In this document: piece after piece, positions 28,001 through 35,438 of the stretch | How positions within the stretch are numbered: position 1 is the stretch's first letter | Layout of the letters: every line of letters starts with the position of its first letter | Assembly (NCBI GenBank): GCA_021155965.1 | Contig: JAJNBJ010000006.1 | Span: 62,001-126,000 of the forward strand | Origin: Flavipsychrobacter sp. | GTDB taxonomy: Bacteria; Bacteroidota; Bacteroidia; Chitinophagales; Chitinophagaceae | DNA: 64,000 nucleotides | Direction of reading: 5' to 3' | Program-made: the position numbers and the translations under genes | Notes under the pieces: model-generated | What the model saw: only the letters and a program-made list of their open reading frames with translations | Databases searched by the model: none | What the model was told of the DNA's origin: nothing

Positions 28001-29151
28001 ATAGTTGAGAGTCCGCCGGAAAGGCCGGCAACAATTCCACTGGCAGAGCCTACTGTAGCTACAGTGGTGTTACTGCTGCTCCAGGCGCCGCCTGATGTTG
28101 TACTGCTTAGGGTAGCTACCGATCCCGCGCATATGCTGGTAATGCCTGTGATGGCAGCGGGGGATGTGCTTACCGTTACCGGTTTGGTGACATAACCACA
28201 ACTGCCGCCTATTGTATAGGTGATGGTGGCGGTGCCTGTACTTATGCCGGTTACCAGGCCCGATGATGACCCAACTACTGCACGCGCGGTGTTGGAACTT
28301 GTCCATGTGCCGCCGGGTGATGGGTTGCTTAGGGCTGTGGTGCCAGCTACGCAAAGCCCGCCGGAGCCTGTTATGGGCGATATGAGGTTGATAACATTAA
28401 CGGTAGTGGTAACCCCGCAACCCGATGAAAGGGTATAGGAAATAACAGAGCTGCCTGTGGTAATGCCACTTACCACACCGGCAGAGCCTACTGTGGCAAC
28501 GGATGGGTTGCTGCTGGCCCAAGTGCCACCACTTGTGCCGTTGGTATAGGTGGCACTTGAGCCTATGCATACACTACTTGGGCCGCCAATGGGGCCGGGG
28601 TTAGGGAGCAATGTTAAAGTAGCAGGACCTGAAAAGTTCATACATCCGGTGATGTCATCAGTTGCACGTGCAGTATAAGTGCCTGCAGCTGTTTGAGCGC
28701 CAAAATTCAGGGACGATCCTGTGCCTGCCAGAGGCCAACCCATTGCTACGCCTCCATTAAATAGTTGATAAGTTACTCCTGTTTGTGAGCCACTCAAAAT
28801 TACCATAGAGCCCGGGCTGCCAGCGCATATGCTGCCGCTGCCCGCAAAAAACAGCGTATAAGTGGCTGGCAGGGGGAGAACTGTTACCGGCAAGGTTACA
28901 GTGCCGGAAGCATGCGTGTAGGTTATCGTGGCTGAACCTGCCGCTACGCCATTTGCCAGGCCTGTAGCAGAACCAATAGAGATAATGGCCGTGTTGCTGC
29001 TGCTCCATGTGCCGCCAGAAGTAGAGTTGCCATAGGCAACCGCAATTGCACCCTGGCACATGCTTGACGGCCCGCTTATTGGACCGGGAGGCAATGCAAA
29101 ACAGGCTACTGAAAATAATATAGCAAATAGTGTAAGGTGAAAATGTTTCAT
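25015..29151 (-). CDS. T9SS-sorted multidomain protein with Ig-like repeats, PKD-like and DUF7619/DUF11-like domains
   Basis: The product is 1378 aa. A signal peptide (MKHFHLTLFAILFSVACFA) leads into one Ig-like repeat, one Cys-pair repeat (about 95-180), then about five Ig-like repeats to residue 480. A segment with QWQYSSDSIAWY and a PKD-like domain (YSYPGTYTVKQVLYDG) follow, then an SD-repeat-like stretch (VRFFYDINNNCLNDDAG). A conserved domain at about 895-1030 (DPNQITVYPGG... YTIDFENMGNDTAHNIAVLDTLP... FDDNEPVVTN) matches the DUF7619/DUF11-type domains common in Bacteroidota surface proteins. Another Ig-like repeat, two PKD-like domains and a T9SS sorting domain (LFPNPNKGAFTI... GMYLLNL) end the protein. 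It lies upstream of, and is transcribed toward, the sigma operon, with a terminator between them. Confidence 0.94.
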   Translation of the reverse strand: MKHFHLTLFAILFSVACFALPPGPISGPSSMCQGAIAVAYGNSTSGGTWSSSNTAIISIGSATGLANGVAAGSATITYTHASGTVTLPVTVLPLPATYTLFFAGSGSICAGSPGSMVILSGSQTGVTYQLFNGGVAMGWPLAGTGSSLNFGAQTAAGTYTARATDDITGCMNFSGPATLTLLPNPGPIGGPSSVCIGSSATYTNGTSGGTWASSNPSVATVGSAGVVSGITTGSSVISYTLSSGCGVTTTVNVINLISPITGSGGLCVAGTTALSNPSPGGTWTSSNTARAVVGSSSGLVTGISTGTATITYTIGGSCGYVTKPVTVSTSPAAITGITSICAGSVATLSSTTSGGAWSSSNTTVATVGSASGIVAGLSGGLSTISYTVAGCSRTTIMAIDPTPVISGGSALCVSDTIMLITASAGPTGGTWTSSNPTVASVGSYTGVVTGNIPGTAIITSTSTSTGCASTRTVTVSSSCTGTPVGGTANASFSFHCSGKADTLYLTGATTTCGIIHQWQYSSDSIAWYNVPGGSFDRIIVHPQARTWYRCRLSCYSTALSAYSSVTRVDVYNSITSHYVTNTPSYFCNGPHFDIRTCGVGLNSKVKSYYGDGTSDSSMLTHYSDSSGAHGVFHQYSYPGTYTVKQVLYDGTIAQDSITTSVAYNHCRTLSVRFFYDINNNCLNDDAGYLNHSIATEVDSNGVHIDTIYANYSFHYRALGDTGTVYRFRVIAHDTGIHLTCPSTGIIYDTITSYTNTYPQKLIGFNCSATTAYDLGFSNTHQNCARRGANGAILVRNTYCSPQDAYITMNINPKYDFVSSSPAPHSISGHTVTWRINPLTVYIGSYVNSISYTLTNPGPMHTVGDTVLTTYRITPTSGDVDTTNNYFTRIDTVNASYDPNQITVYPGGLVLPCTKLKYTIDFENMGNDTAHNIAVLDTLPSNVNPKTIKLVSSSDPVNISIVNWGSRAIVKFDFPNIMLPDSSHHDVCKGNVVFTVNAKPGLPDGTVLSNRASIYFDDNEPVVTNYAGVTIGISPITGPTNVCSGKQVQFNSLSLGGTWSRANSTASVNTLGLVTGVSAGTNTISYTTSNSCGSRSVTKPLTINPTVVPAVSITPTGSTGDTICEGTTPTFGATPVNGGTSPAYQWKLNGINSGTGSSFSYPSPTNGDVLSVKLTSNAVCPAPDTATGLIILNVVAPYIPPVILNAYPGLFIGPGMADTFVATVPGGGPIPTYQWLLNGTPVPGATSDTFITNTLANNDSVTCVATGTDLCKLSTFNSFIVTVGNVGIKALGQKAEMALFPNPNKGAFTIRGKIGNLSNGEVWIEIINSLGQVVYRKNIPVSNGLINEQIQPDNIMSNGMYLLNLRSGTENTAFRFIVE

Positions 29152-29290
29152 AAGGTTGCAATTTACAAATTTATGGTTGAAGGCGGTGTGCGCTATTTAT
29201 TATGATAGGCGTTGCTATTTAGGTGAATGTTAGTGGTGTTTGGGAAAAAATTCTCTCGCATGGACGTGAAGATGCAAAAGGGCACGCTAA

Positions 29291-29356
29291 AATGTCCGAG
29301 CAGGGGCTGATTTTCCATTTTTTGGAAAGCATGTCCAATAGGCGGACATTTTTTGA
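29291..29356 (+). repeat. Nested inverted repeat with T run upstream of the DUF4402 promoter
   Basis: AATGTCCG (29291-29298) pairs with CGGACATT (29343-29350). A nearer copy, ATGTCC, can pair with the same GGACAT to give a short hairpin followed by TTTTTT. It could be an operator, an attenuator or a terminator blocking read-through into the promoter. Confidence 0.5.
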
Positions 29357-29373
29357 GTCGTGATAAAAATTAA

Positions 29374-29403
29374 TTTGTTGATTATCAATTTATTATGAGT
29401 TTG
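29374..29403 (+). promoter_or_regulatory. Candidate promoter of the DUF4402 gene
   Basis: TTTG (29374-29377) lies 18 nt before TGAGTTTG (29396-29403), which differs from the Bacteroidota -7 consensus TAnnTTTG at one position. Transcription would begin near 29410 and give a ~75-nt leader, whose last 58 nt contain no G. Confidence 0.5.
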
Positions 29404-29484
29404 GCATGCCATTGGCTATATACCTGCCAAACAAACAAACTAAAAAACTAAACAAATAACTCAAACAAACTAAAACTAACTAAA

Positions 29485-30006
29485 ATGAAAAACGTTATCA
29501 AATCAATCGTAATCGCTGCTTCTGTAATCGCTATCTCTAACAGCTCTTTCGCACAGGCAACTGCAACAGCTTCTGCTTCTGCAAATATCATTACTCCTAT
29601 CACTATCTCTAAGACAGTGGATATGAACTTCGGTAACGTAGCTGTTTCTGCTACCCTGTCTGGTACTGCTGTTCTTGCCCCTGCAGGTACACGTACCACA
29701 GGCGGTGGCGGTGGTGTTACCCTGCCAGCTACAAATGGTACTGTTTCTGCTGCAAGCTTCACAGTATCGGGCCAGGCAAGCTACACTTACGCTATCACCC
29801 TGCCTTCTTCTTGCACTATAACTGATGGTGCTTCTCACAGCATGACCGTTAACAGCTTCACCAGCTCACCTTCTTCAACAGGTACTTTGAGCAGCGGTGG
29901 CACACAGACTTTGAACGTAGGCGCTACACTGAACGTAGCTGCAGGACAGGCTTCTGGTTCTTACACCAATGCTACTGGTGTTCCGGTAACTGTTAACTAT
30001 AACTAA
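29485..30006 (+). CDS. DUF4402 domain secreted protein, probably very abundant
   Basis: The product is 173 aa. A signal peptide (MKNVIKSIVIAASVIAISNSSFAQ) is followed by a compact DUF4402 domain: ITPITISKTVDMNFGNVAV near the start, a Gly-rich turn, SFTVSGQASYTYAITLPSS, and a terminal GVPVTVNYN strand. Family members are small beta-rich exported proteins of Bacteroidota and Proteobacteria, suspected to be surface or fimbria-like subunits; the exact role is not established. Codon use differs sharply from the neighbours, with a narrow set of codons (gct, tct, ggt, ctg, aac) that suggests very high expression. The G-free leader and strong terminator agree with this. It has no T9SS sorting domain. 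Confidence 0.88.
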   Translation: MKNVIKSIVIAASVIAISNSSFAQATATASASANIITPITISKTVDMNFGNVAVSATLSGTAVLAPAGTRTTGGGGGVTLPATNGTVSAASFTVSGQASYTYAITLPSSCTITDGASHSMTVNSFTSSPSSTGTLSSGGTQTLNVGATLNVAAGQASGSYTNATGVPVTVNYN

Positions 30007-30047
30007 TCTTAGTAGAAAGTCGAAAGTAAAAAGTAGAAAGACTTAAA

Positions 30048-30079
30048 TAGATATTCTCAAACGTAGATATTCTCAAACG
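30048..30079 (+). repeat. Perfect 16-bp tandem duplication before the DUF4402 terminator
   Basis: TAGATATTCTCAAACG occurs twice head to tail (30048-30063 and 30064-30079). The second copy runs into the 5' arm of the terminator stem. An A-rich stretch of AGTAGAAAG-type repeats precedes it. Confidence 0.9.
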
Positions 30080-30101
30080 CCCCGGATGGGGCGTTTTTGT
30101 T
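30075..30101 (+). terminator. Strong rho-independent terminator of the DUF4402 gene
   Basis: AAACGCCCC / GGGGCGTTT with a GGAT loop is followed by TTGTTTT, about 70 bp after the stop codon. It lies between convergent genes. Confidence 0.88.
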
Positions 30102-30186
30102 TTGTGTGCGATTGCGTCTTTCGTGAGGTCGCTTTGTCGCAGATACGCACAAAGTTATGTGATGCTCAGCGCAATGACGTGAGTTG

Positions 30187-33100
30187 TTATTTGTAATTAG
30201 TAGTGTAGAAAGTAAAGTACGCAGCAGCATCCTTATCGCTGAACATCTTCTTATAGTTAGGGGCGGTAATGACTGCCAGTTGCAGCTCACCTGATGTATA
30301 ATCCTTCATCGCGTCGGACGCGATGAGGTCTGCCAGGTATTTCTTTGCCTCGCCTGCGTTAGCGAGTTTTTTGATCACCAGTACTCCCTGGTCTATATTG
30401 TACAGGTCGAATAAAAGTTCAAAACTATTGGCAGTGTATTTAGCAGTGTTAAAGTCTTTTACAGCTTTCTTAAGGCCTGATGTACGTGAGTCTATGCCAG
30501 GTAATACTATAATAGCATAGTGTGGCGTATCGGCAATAAATGTAAATGTTGATGGTATATCAGCTGGAATAGACGGTTCGCTGGGTTCTGTCAGTTTCTC
30601 GGTCGAAGCTGTGGAAGTGCTTGTTGTTGTACTCGTGCCAGCAACAGACTTCTTTGTTGTGTCTACAATCCTGGGGATATAAGGGCCTTCTTTGTACCAG
30701 GATGGCTTGCCGCCATTGCGCACTTCTTTAATATAGTTTTTTACAGTGGTTGCCCATGGGGTAAGCGAATCGGCAGGGTTATTACGAAGGAACACTGTTA
30801 TAGCAGTATCTGCTTCATCAAACTTAGCTGAACCTGCTAAGGCCATAGCCTCAGTTACTTCGAAGCGCTTCTGGTAAGTTGGGTTATCAAATTGTTTCTT
30901 TGCAACATTAATGCGCATCAGCACTTCTGTGTACTGGTGTTTCAGCAGCAGGTCGTATGTCTCATCAAAGTAAGCAGATACGGTCTTACCTGCTATCATC
31001 TCTGCCTGCTTGCTCTCACTCTGGCCGGGGCGCACAATGCTTGCATACTGCGAGTTGGGGAATTTCGCCATCAGCTGGTCGGCATACATTTTTGCCTGGT
31101 CCAGTTTGTTTTGTTTCATAGCGATCTGGTAGCGCAGGTATAGTTCATCTTCCTTATAGTTGTGGCTGGGGTAGCGGGTGTTAAGTGTATCCAGCGTATG
31201 GACGGCCATGTTGTAATCTTCGAGCTTGTGGTATGCTTTTGCCAACTGCATGTAGGCCCTTTGCTCCAGCTTTACAGATAGTTCTTTCTGCTGGGGTGTA
31301 TTGGGTATTTTAGCCAGCAGGGTTTCTTCCGTTACTTCTCCTTTATCATTTACTGCTGCGAGGTCATCCAGTTCATCATCCACAGCGCTGGTTTTTGTTG
31401 AGGCAAATGTAAGGCTCGCACCCCTGCGCCAGTTATCTGCCAGCGGGCGGTTGCCCCATTTACGTTTGAATTCTGCACTGCCCTGCTGCATGAGCGTAGG
31501 ATTGCCAAAATACCAGGCAGAAGCATCCCTGTCTGCTTCAGTTTCCACCGGCGCTGCCGCTACCACGCCGCTGCTTTCTGCCCGGGCTATGCTGTCCATA
31601 CGTTTCCGCTCAAGGTCGCGCAGGTACCTGCGCACTACTGTCTGCTGCTCCCTCTGGCTCAGGCGGGATAGTGCAAGCAAGCTATCCTGATCGTGTATCA
31701 CTTTCGAGGGCACTGATATTTCTTCCAGGCCCTTGCTTCTTTGCAACGCAATGGCAACTCCTGTCTCTTTACCTGATGAATATTTAGCAGCGCTGTCGTA
31801 AGAACGTTTTGCAGCATGATAATTGTTAATGGCATAATACACATCGCCCATGGCAGCATAAGATGTAGCCTTCTGTTTCTTAGTAGCACGCGGGGTATTT
31901 ACGCTCTTTGTAAAGTAGGTGAGCGCCTGGCTGTTCTGGTTGGCTTTTACCGCAAGCTGGCCCAGTACATAATATACCTGGTCGTAGTAGCTGACATACT
32001 TACCATCGGTGAGCACCTTCTTCAGCGGCCTCATGGCATCGTCCACATTTTCCCCTGCCTGCAGTTTATTGAAGGCGGCATATTTGCGCGAGTAAAAGTC
32101 CATTTCTATTTTTGGGAAGTAGGTAAGCACCTTCTCAAATGTGGCTGCAGCCTTCTTATGCTCGGCCATATTTTGCTGTAGCTGGCCAAGTATAAATGTG
32201 GCACGCAAGCGCAACCATGATGGGAGATTGGGGTCATTAACAGCAATAGCCAGTTGTGTTGCTGCGGCAGGGTGGTTGTTTTCGGTGAGGAATGCAAAAG
32301 CTTTTTCTATCGCCATTTTTCCTCTCAGGTCTGCCGGGAGTTTGGTTTCTGACTCGAGCAGAGATAAGATAGAACCGGCATTTTCAACCTGCTGTGCCTG
32401 CGTATAGGTATGTGCCAGCCAGAGAATAGCTTCGTTATGCACGGATTTATGCTTCAGGAAATCGAGCATGCCGTGTTTGCCGTCTTTTTCGACTATAGAT
32501 GCTGATGGCTTGGAGGCACTGCTATAACCGGTTTTTTTTGCCTTCTTTTTCTTGGCTTCCTGGTCGGAACTGATGATATACCTGAAAGCTATAGCAGCAT
32601 TGTCATATTGGCCGCGATAGAAATATGCCTGTCCCAATAACAGGTATAGGTCGTCGGCCCATTTTACACGTGGGTCATGTATTTGTATGCCTACGGATAT
32701 TTTACGTATGATGGTATCCATATCTGCCGACATAAGGGACGAATCCTTACTCGGGTTAAATGGGTAAAGGCCGATAAGCGAATCATAATTTTCTTTACGG
32801 GTCCGCTGCATATTAGTCTCAGCTTCCTCCATTTTCTTTTTGGCATTGTAGTAGTAGTTATAATGGGTAAAAGAATTCTGTGTGAACCTGCGTACAGGCC
32901 CCCACTTCTTTTTGAGCATTTTTGCATTGGTCCACTCCTGGCGCTTCTGTTTTATCTTCAGCTCCAGCTTTATCTTCTTATCTTCTTCTTTAGTTTTCTC
33001 TTTCGACTTGGTAAGGCTTTCTTTTAGCTTTTTAGCTTTCGCAAAACTGTCTGTCTTTGCTTTGCGCACCATTTTTATACTGTCCAGCGACTTCATGCGC

Positions 33101-33915
33101 ACAGTTTTCACGCTGTCCATTGCCTTGGTGCGGGCAGTTTTGGCGCTATCCAGCGAGTGTTTTCGTATTGCTGCAATGCGGTCGCGCTCTGCTTTCTGAA
33201 CGGTCTTTATACTATCGGCACGCAGTTTCCTTACAATAGTTACACTATCTGCATAACGTTTGCTGGCTTTATATTTGGCAACTTTTGCAACGCTGTCTGT
33301 TCGCCTTTTTTGTACGGTTTTTATACTGTCTGTCTTCGACCTTCTTGCAACAGTTGTGCTGTCTGTAACTGCCTTCCGTGCAGCAGCAATAGAATCTGTG
33401 CGGGCCTTCCGCGCTTTAGCGAGGTTGTTTGTTTTTGCATTGTGTGCGCGTGCAACACTGTCTTTGTAACGTTTGCTTTCGCGGTATTTGCGGATACTTG
33501 CTGTACTATCAGTAATACGTTTACGCGCAGCCTGAATACTGTCTGTTCGTACTTTAGCGGTGGAAGTTGTTTTCGGATTTCGTGCCTGTGCTACGCTGTC
33601 TTTGTAATGTTTGCTTTCGCGGTATTTGCGAATTCTTGCTGTACTATCGGTTATATGTTTACGTGCAGCCTGCAGGCTATCTGTTTTTTTTGTGCGTGCA
33701 AGTTTTACACTGTCTGTTTTGCGGGTGCGGTCTTTCTTAAGGCTGTCTGCAGCGTGTGCCCTTGCGCGGCGAAGACTATCCGGGTTGCTGCGGCGGGTTG
33801 TATCGGCAAATTCATCATCATCGCCATCCAAATGCCGTGCTACGGCATGAGTATAGGTAAGGTTATTTAAGATAAAAAAACCTAATGCGATTAGTGATAT
33901 TATTTTAAACCTCAA
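30187..33915 (-). CDS. porW: Type IX secretion system protein PorW/SprE-like, TPR protein
   Basis: The product is 1242 aa. The start is TTG at 33915: an in-frame TGA lies 18 bp upstream, a signal peptide follows at once (MRFKIISLIALGFFILNN...THA) and AAGGAG sits 5 nt before it. Residues about 45-330 are a Lys/Arg/Ser-rich array of 11-residue units (TDSxxxARKxx). The rest matches PorW/SprE: KKWGPVRRFTQNSFTHYNYYYNA, several TPR units (YLLLGQAYFYRGQYDNAAIAF), and the hallmark ASAWYFGNP...FKRKWGNRPLADNWRR. The C-terminal domain ends in AAYFTFYTTNYK. PorW/SprE is a periplasmic T9SS component, normally a lipoprotein of roughly 850-900 residues. This copy is longer and has no lipobox cysteine. It lies beside an island of T9SS cargo. 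Confidence 0.88.
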   Translation of the reverse strand: MRFKIISLIALGFFILNNLTYTHAVARHLDGDDDEFADTTRRSNPDSLRRARAHAADSLKKDRTRKTDSVKLARTKKTDSLQAARKHITDSTARIRKYRESKHYKDSVAQARNPKTTSTAKVRTDSIQAARKRITDSTASIRKYRESKRYKDSVARAHNAKTNNLAKARKARTDSIAAARKAVTDSTTVARRSKTDSIKTVQKRRTDSVAKVAKYKASKRYADSVTIVRKLRADSIKTVQKAERDRIAAIRKHSLDSAKTARTKAMDSVKTVRMKSLDSIKMVRKAKTDSFAKAKKLKESLTKSKEKTKEEDKKIKLELKIKQKRQEWTNAKMLKKKWGPVRRFTQNSFTHYNYYYNAKKKMEEAETNMQRTRKENYDSLIGLYPFNPSKDSSLMSADMDTIIRKISVGIQIHDPRVKWADDLYLLLGQAYFYRGQYDNAAIAFRYIISSDQEAKKKKAKKTGYSSASKPSASIVEKDGKHGMLDFLKHKSVHNEAILWLAHTYTQAQQVENAGSILSLLESETKLPADLRGKMAIEKAFAFLTENNHPAAATQLAIAVNDPNLPSWLRLRATFILGQLQQNMAEHKKAAATFEKVLTYFPKIEMDFYSRKYAAFNKLQAGENVDDAMRPLKKVLTDGKYVSYYDQVYYVLGQLAVKANQNSQALTYFTKSVNTPRATKKQKATSYAAMGDVYYAINNYHAAKRSYDSAAKYSSGKETGVAIALQRSKGLEEISVPSKVIHDQDSLLALSRLSQREQQTVVRRYLRDLERKRMDSIARAESSGVVAAAPVETEADRDASAWYFGNPTLMQQGSAEFKRKWGNRPLADNWRRGASLTFASTKTSAVDDELDDLAAVNDKGEVTEETLLAKIPNTPQQKELSVKLEQRAYMQLAKAYHKLEDYNMAVHTLDTLNTRYPSHNYKEDELYLRYQIAMKQNKLDQAKMYADQLMAKFPNSQYASIVRPGQSESKQAEMIAGKTVSAYFDETYDLLLKHQYTEVLMRINVAKKQFDNPTYQKRFEVTEAMALAGSAKFDEADTAITVFLRNNPADSLTPWATTVKNYIKEVRNGGKPSWYKEGPYIPRIVDTTKKSVAGTSTTTSTSTASTEKLTEPSEPSIPADIPSTFTFIADTPHYAIIVLPGIDSRTSGLKKAVKDFNTAKYTANSFELLFDLYNIDQGVLVIKKLANAGEAKKYLADLIASDAMKDYTSGELQLAVITAPNYKKMFSDKDAAAYFTFYTTNYK
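32990..33790 (-). repeat. Coding array of 11-residue TDSxxxARKxx units
   Basis: At least fifteen DS-containing units recur every 11 residues, with a few longer spacers. A 36-residue block (TDSxQAARKxITDSTAxIRKYRES...) is duplicated almost exactly. The period suggests a continuous, highly charged helix (hendecad). Confidence 0.85.
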
Positions 33916-34170
33916 TACAACTCCTTTTGCTCACCAATAGAACGAAAATGCGGCAATAATATTATACAAAAATAATCTAAAAAGGGCGCAATTTCGGGTA
34001 AACCTCAAATATAGAAAAAAAAGAAATCAACCCACCTTCAGATAATTGTAAATTAACAAAACAGTTTTGCTATTTTGTCAGTCCTTCCTATAATTTCGGG
34101 AGGAAAATGGAGTTATAATAAGGGAAGCGAAAATACAGAGGAAACATAGGTAAGTGCGAAAATAAAAGTT

Positions 34171-34383
34171 GTGAAAACACCGCCAGAAAAAACACAAAGT
34201 GTTTTGCGCTATGCAAGCCTTGCAACGCAGTGGATGGTAATGATGCTTGTTGCTGTGTGGCTGGGTTATAAAGTGGATAAGTGGCTGGAATGGAAAGTGC
34301 CGGTGTGTATTGTTTTATTTCCGTTGACTGCGTTGATCGTTTCGCTATGGAAGTTAGTAAAAGAGCTGGGTAAGCCGAAGTAA
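34171..34383 (+). CDS. AtpZ/AtpI-family small membrane protein
   Basis: The product is 70 aa from a GTG start at 34171; no ATG lies upstream in frame. It has two transmembrane helices (LATQWMVMMLVAVWLGYKVDKW and VCIVLFPLTALIVSLWKLV) in the AtpZ/AtpI pattern, with a GYKVDKW turn between them. Family members assist assembly of the F-type ATPase rotor ring or transport Mg/Ca. Its stop overlaps the next start by one base (TAATG), so translation is probably coupled. In many Bacteroidota this gene leads the atp operon; here no ATP synthase subunit follows. Confidence 0.8.
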   Translation: MKTPPEKTQSVLRYASLATQWMVMMLVAVWLGYKVDKWLEWKVPVCIVLFPLTALIVSLWKLVKELGKPK

Positions 34384-34760
34384 TGAGGAAGAAGTACCTG
34401 ATATCGATATTGAGTGTTTTTGTTGTGCTGAGTATTGTTTTTTGCGCAATGAGGTTTTATATGAACATACCGTATGACCGGTTTGCTACACTGGAGACCG
34501 GCAACACTATTATGGCATTGCTGGCTTTAACGACCTACACAATGGTTATGAAGCAGAAGGAGAAAAGCGCCCAGGCTTTTGTGAGAGGTGTATCAGGTGC
34601 ATCTTTCCTGAAGCTTATGGTGTGTATGATCTCTATTTTGGTCTATATACTGGTTAACAGGGCAGAGGTACATAAACCCACAGTGTTTATGCTGTTTGGC
34701 ATATATGCTGTGTACACTATTATAGAAACATGGTTATTATCAAAATCAGCAAGAGAGTAA
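34383..34760 (+). CDS. Small four-helix membrane protein, ATP-synthase-associated type
   Basis: The product is 125 aa with four hydrophobic helices (about 5-25, 40-57, 72-90, 100-118). It overlaps the AtpI-like gene by one base and lies 6 bp before the SprT-like gene. Its position right after an AtpI-like gene is typical of the poorly characterised protein found between atpZ/I and atpB in Bacteroidota. No catalytic motif is visible, so its function is inferred from context only. Confidence 0.7.
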   Translation: MRKKYLISILSVFVVLSIVFCAMRFYMNIPYDRFATLETGNTIMALLALTTYTMVMKQKEKSAQAFVRGVSGASFLKLMVCMISILVYILVNRAEVHKPTVFMLFGIYAVYTIIETWLLSKSARE

Positions 34761-34766
34761 AATCGT

Positions 34767-35411
34767 ATGAGAAAGCAAGAGAGATCATTAACATTTTTGG
34801 AGCAGTTTTTACCACATGGAGCTTTTGAACAGGTTGCACCTTTTTTCAGAAATCATACCATACACCTTACGATCACACATGAGCGGAAAAGTGTACTAGG
34901 AGATTACAGGCACCCAATGCCCGAAGCACCGTATCACAGGATAAGTGTTAACGCCAACCTTAACCCGTACAGTTTCCTGATCACATTGTTGCATGAGCTG
35001 GCGCATTTGTATACTTATGTACATTTTGAACATAAGGCGCCGCCACACGGCAAAGAATGGAAGACGCAATTCAGGCATATACTGATACCGTTCATGGGAA
35101 AACGCTTTTTCCCGCATGATGTGGAGAAAGCCTTGTTCGCTTACCTGCATAATCCCGCCGCCAGTACGTGTACTGATGCCCAGCTTTATAAATCACTGTA
35201 CAGGTATGACGAGCGCAAACCGGGTTTCAAGCTGGTAGATGATGTGGGTGTCAATCAATACTTTGAGACGGACGATGGCGAGGTATACCAAAAGCTGGAA
35301 AAATTACGCACGCGCAACCGCTGTAAAAACATTGGCTCCGGAAAAATGTACTTTTTCCAGGGCATAGTTGAGGTTAGGTCTGTAAGACGTCAACGGGTCG
35401 AGGACAACTGA
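34767..35411 (+). CDS. SprT-like zinc metalloprotein
   Basis: The product is 214 aa. HELAH at residues 76-80 and a downstream H94 in PPHGKEWK form the SprT-family zinc site. The preceding RISVNANLNPYSFLITLL matches the family layout. SprT/Spartan-type proteins are putative metalloproteases; Spartan cleaves DNA-protein crosslinks, while the role of bacterial SprT is not settled. The name is unrelated to the gliding gene sprT. It lies 6 bp after the AtpI-like pair and is probably co-transcribed, then meets the agmatinase-type gene tail to tail. Confidence 0.85.
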   Translation: MRKQERSLTFLEQFLPHGAFEQVAPFFRNHTIHLTITHERKSVLGDYRHPMPEAPYHRISVNANLNPYSFLITLLHELAHLYTYVHFEHKAPPHGKEWKTQFRHILIPFMGKRFFPHDVEKALFAYLHNPAASTCTDAQLYKSLYRYDERKPGFKLVDDVGVNQYFETDDGEVYQKLEKLRTRNRCKNIGSGKMYFFQGIVEVRSVRRQRVEDN

Positions 35412-35438
35412 ATATGGGTTGTAGATGACAGCGATGAC

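Larger units (their letters stand above)
29152..29484. other. Gene-free 333-bp divergent intergenic region
   Basis: It separates the minus-strand T9SS island from the plus-strand DUF4402 gene. On the minus strand a TAAATTTG box (29166-29173) lies just upstream of the 29151 start. An inverted repeat built on AATGTCC/GGACATT (29291-29350) ends in a T run. The DUF4402 promoter and a G-free leader fill the right end. No ORF with coding character is seen. Confidence 0.7.

Noticed and set aside
30102-30186. GCGCAATGACG-like words after the DUF4402 terminator, resembling dispersed repeats in other genomes.
   Set aside because: Only a short single match in this window; no second copy to support a repeat family.
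34057-34069. Palindrome CAAAAC-A-GTTTTG between porW and the AtpI-like gene.
   Set aside because: Short and A/T-rich. It could be an operator, but no second copy or clear promoter supports it.
34767-35411. SprT name taken as the gliding/T9SS gene sprT, given porW nearby.
   Set aside because: The HELAH motif makes it a SprT/Spartan-type metalloprotein, unrelated to the Flavobacterium gliding protein of the same name.
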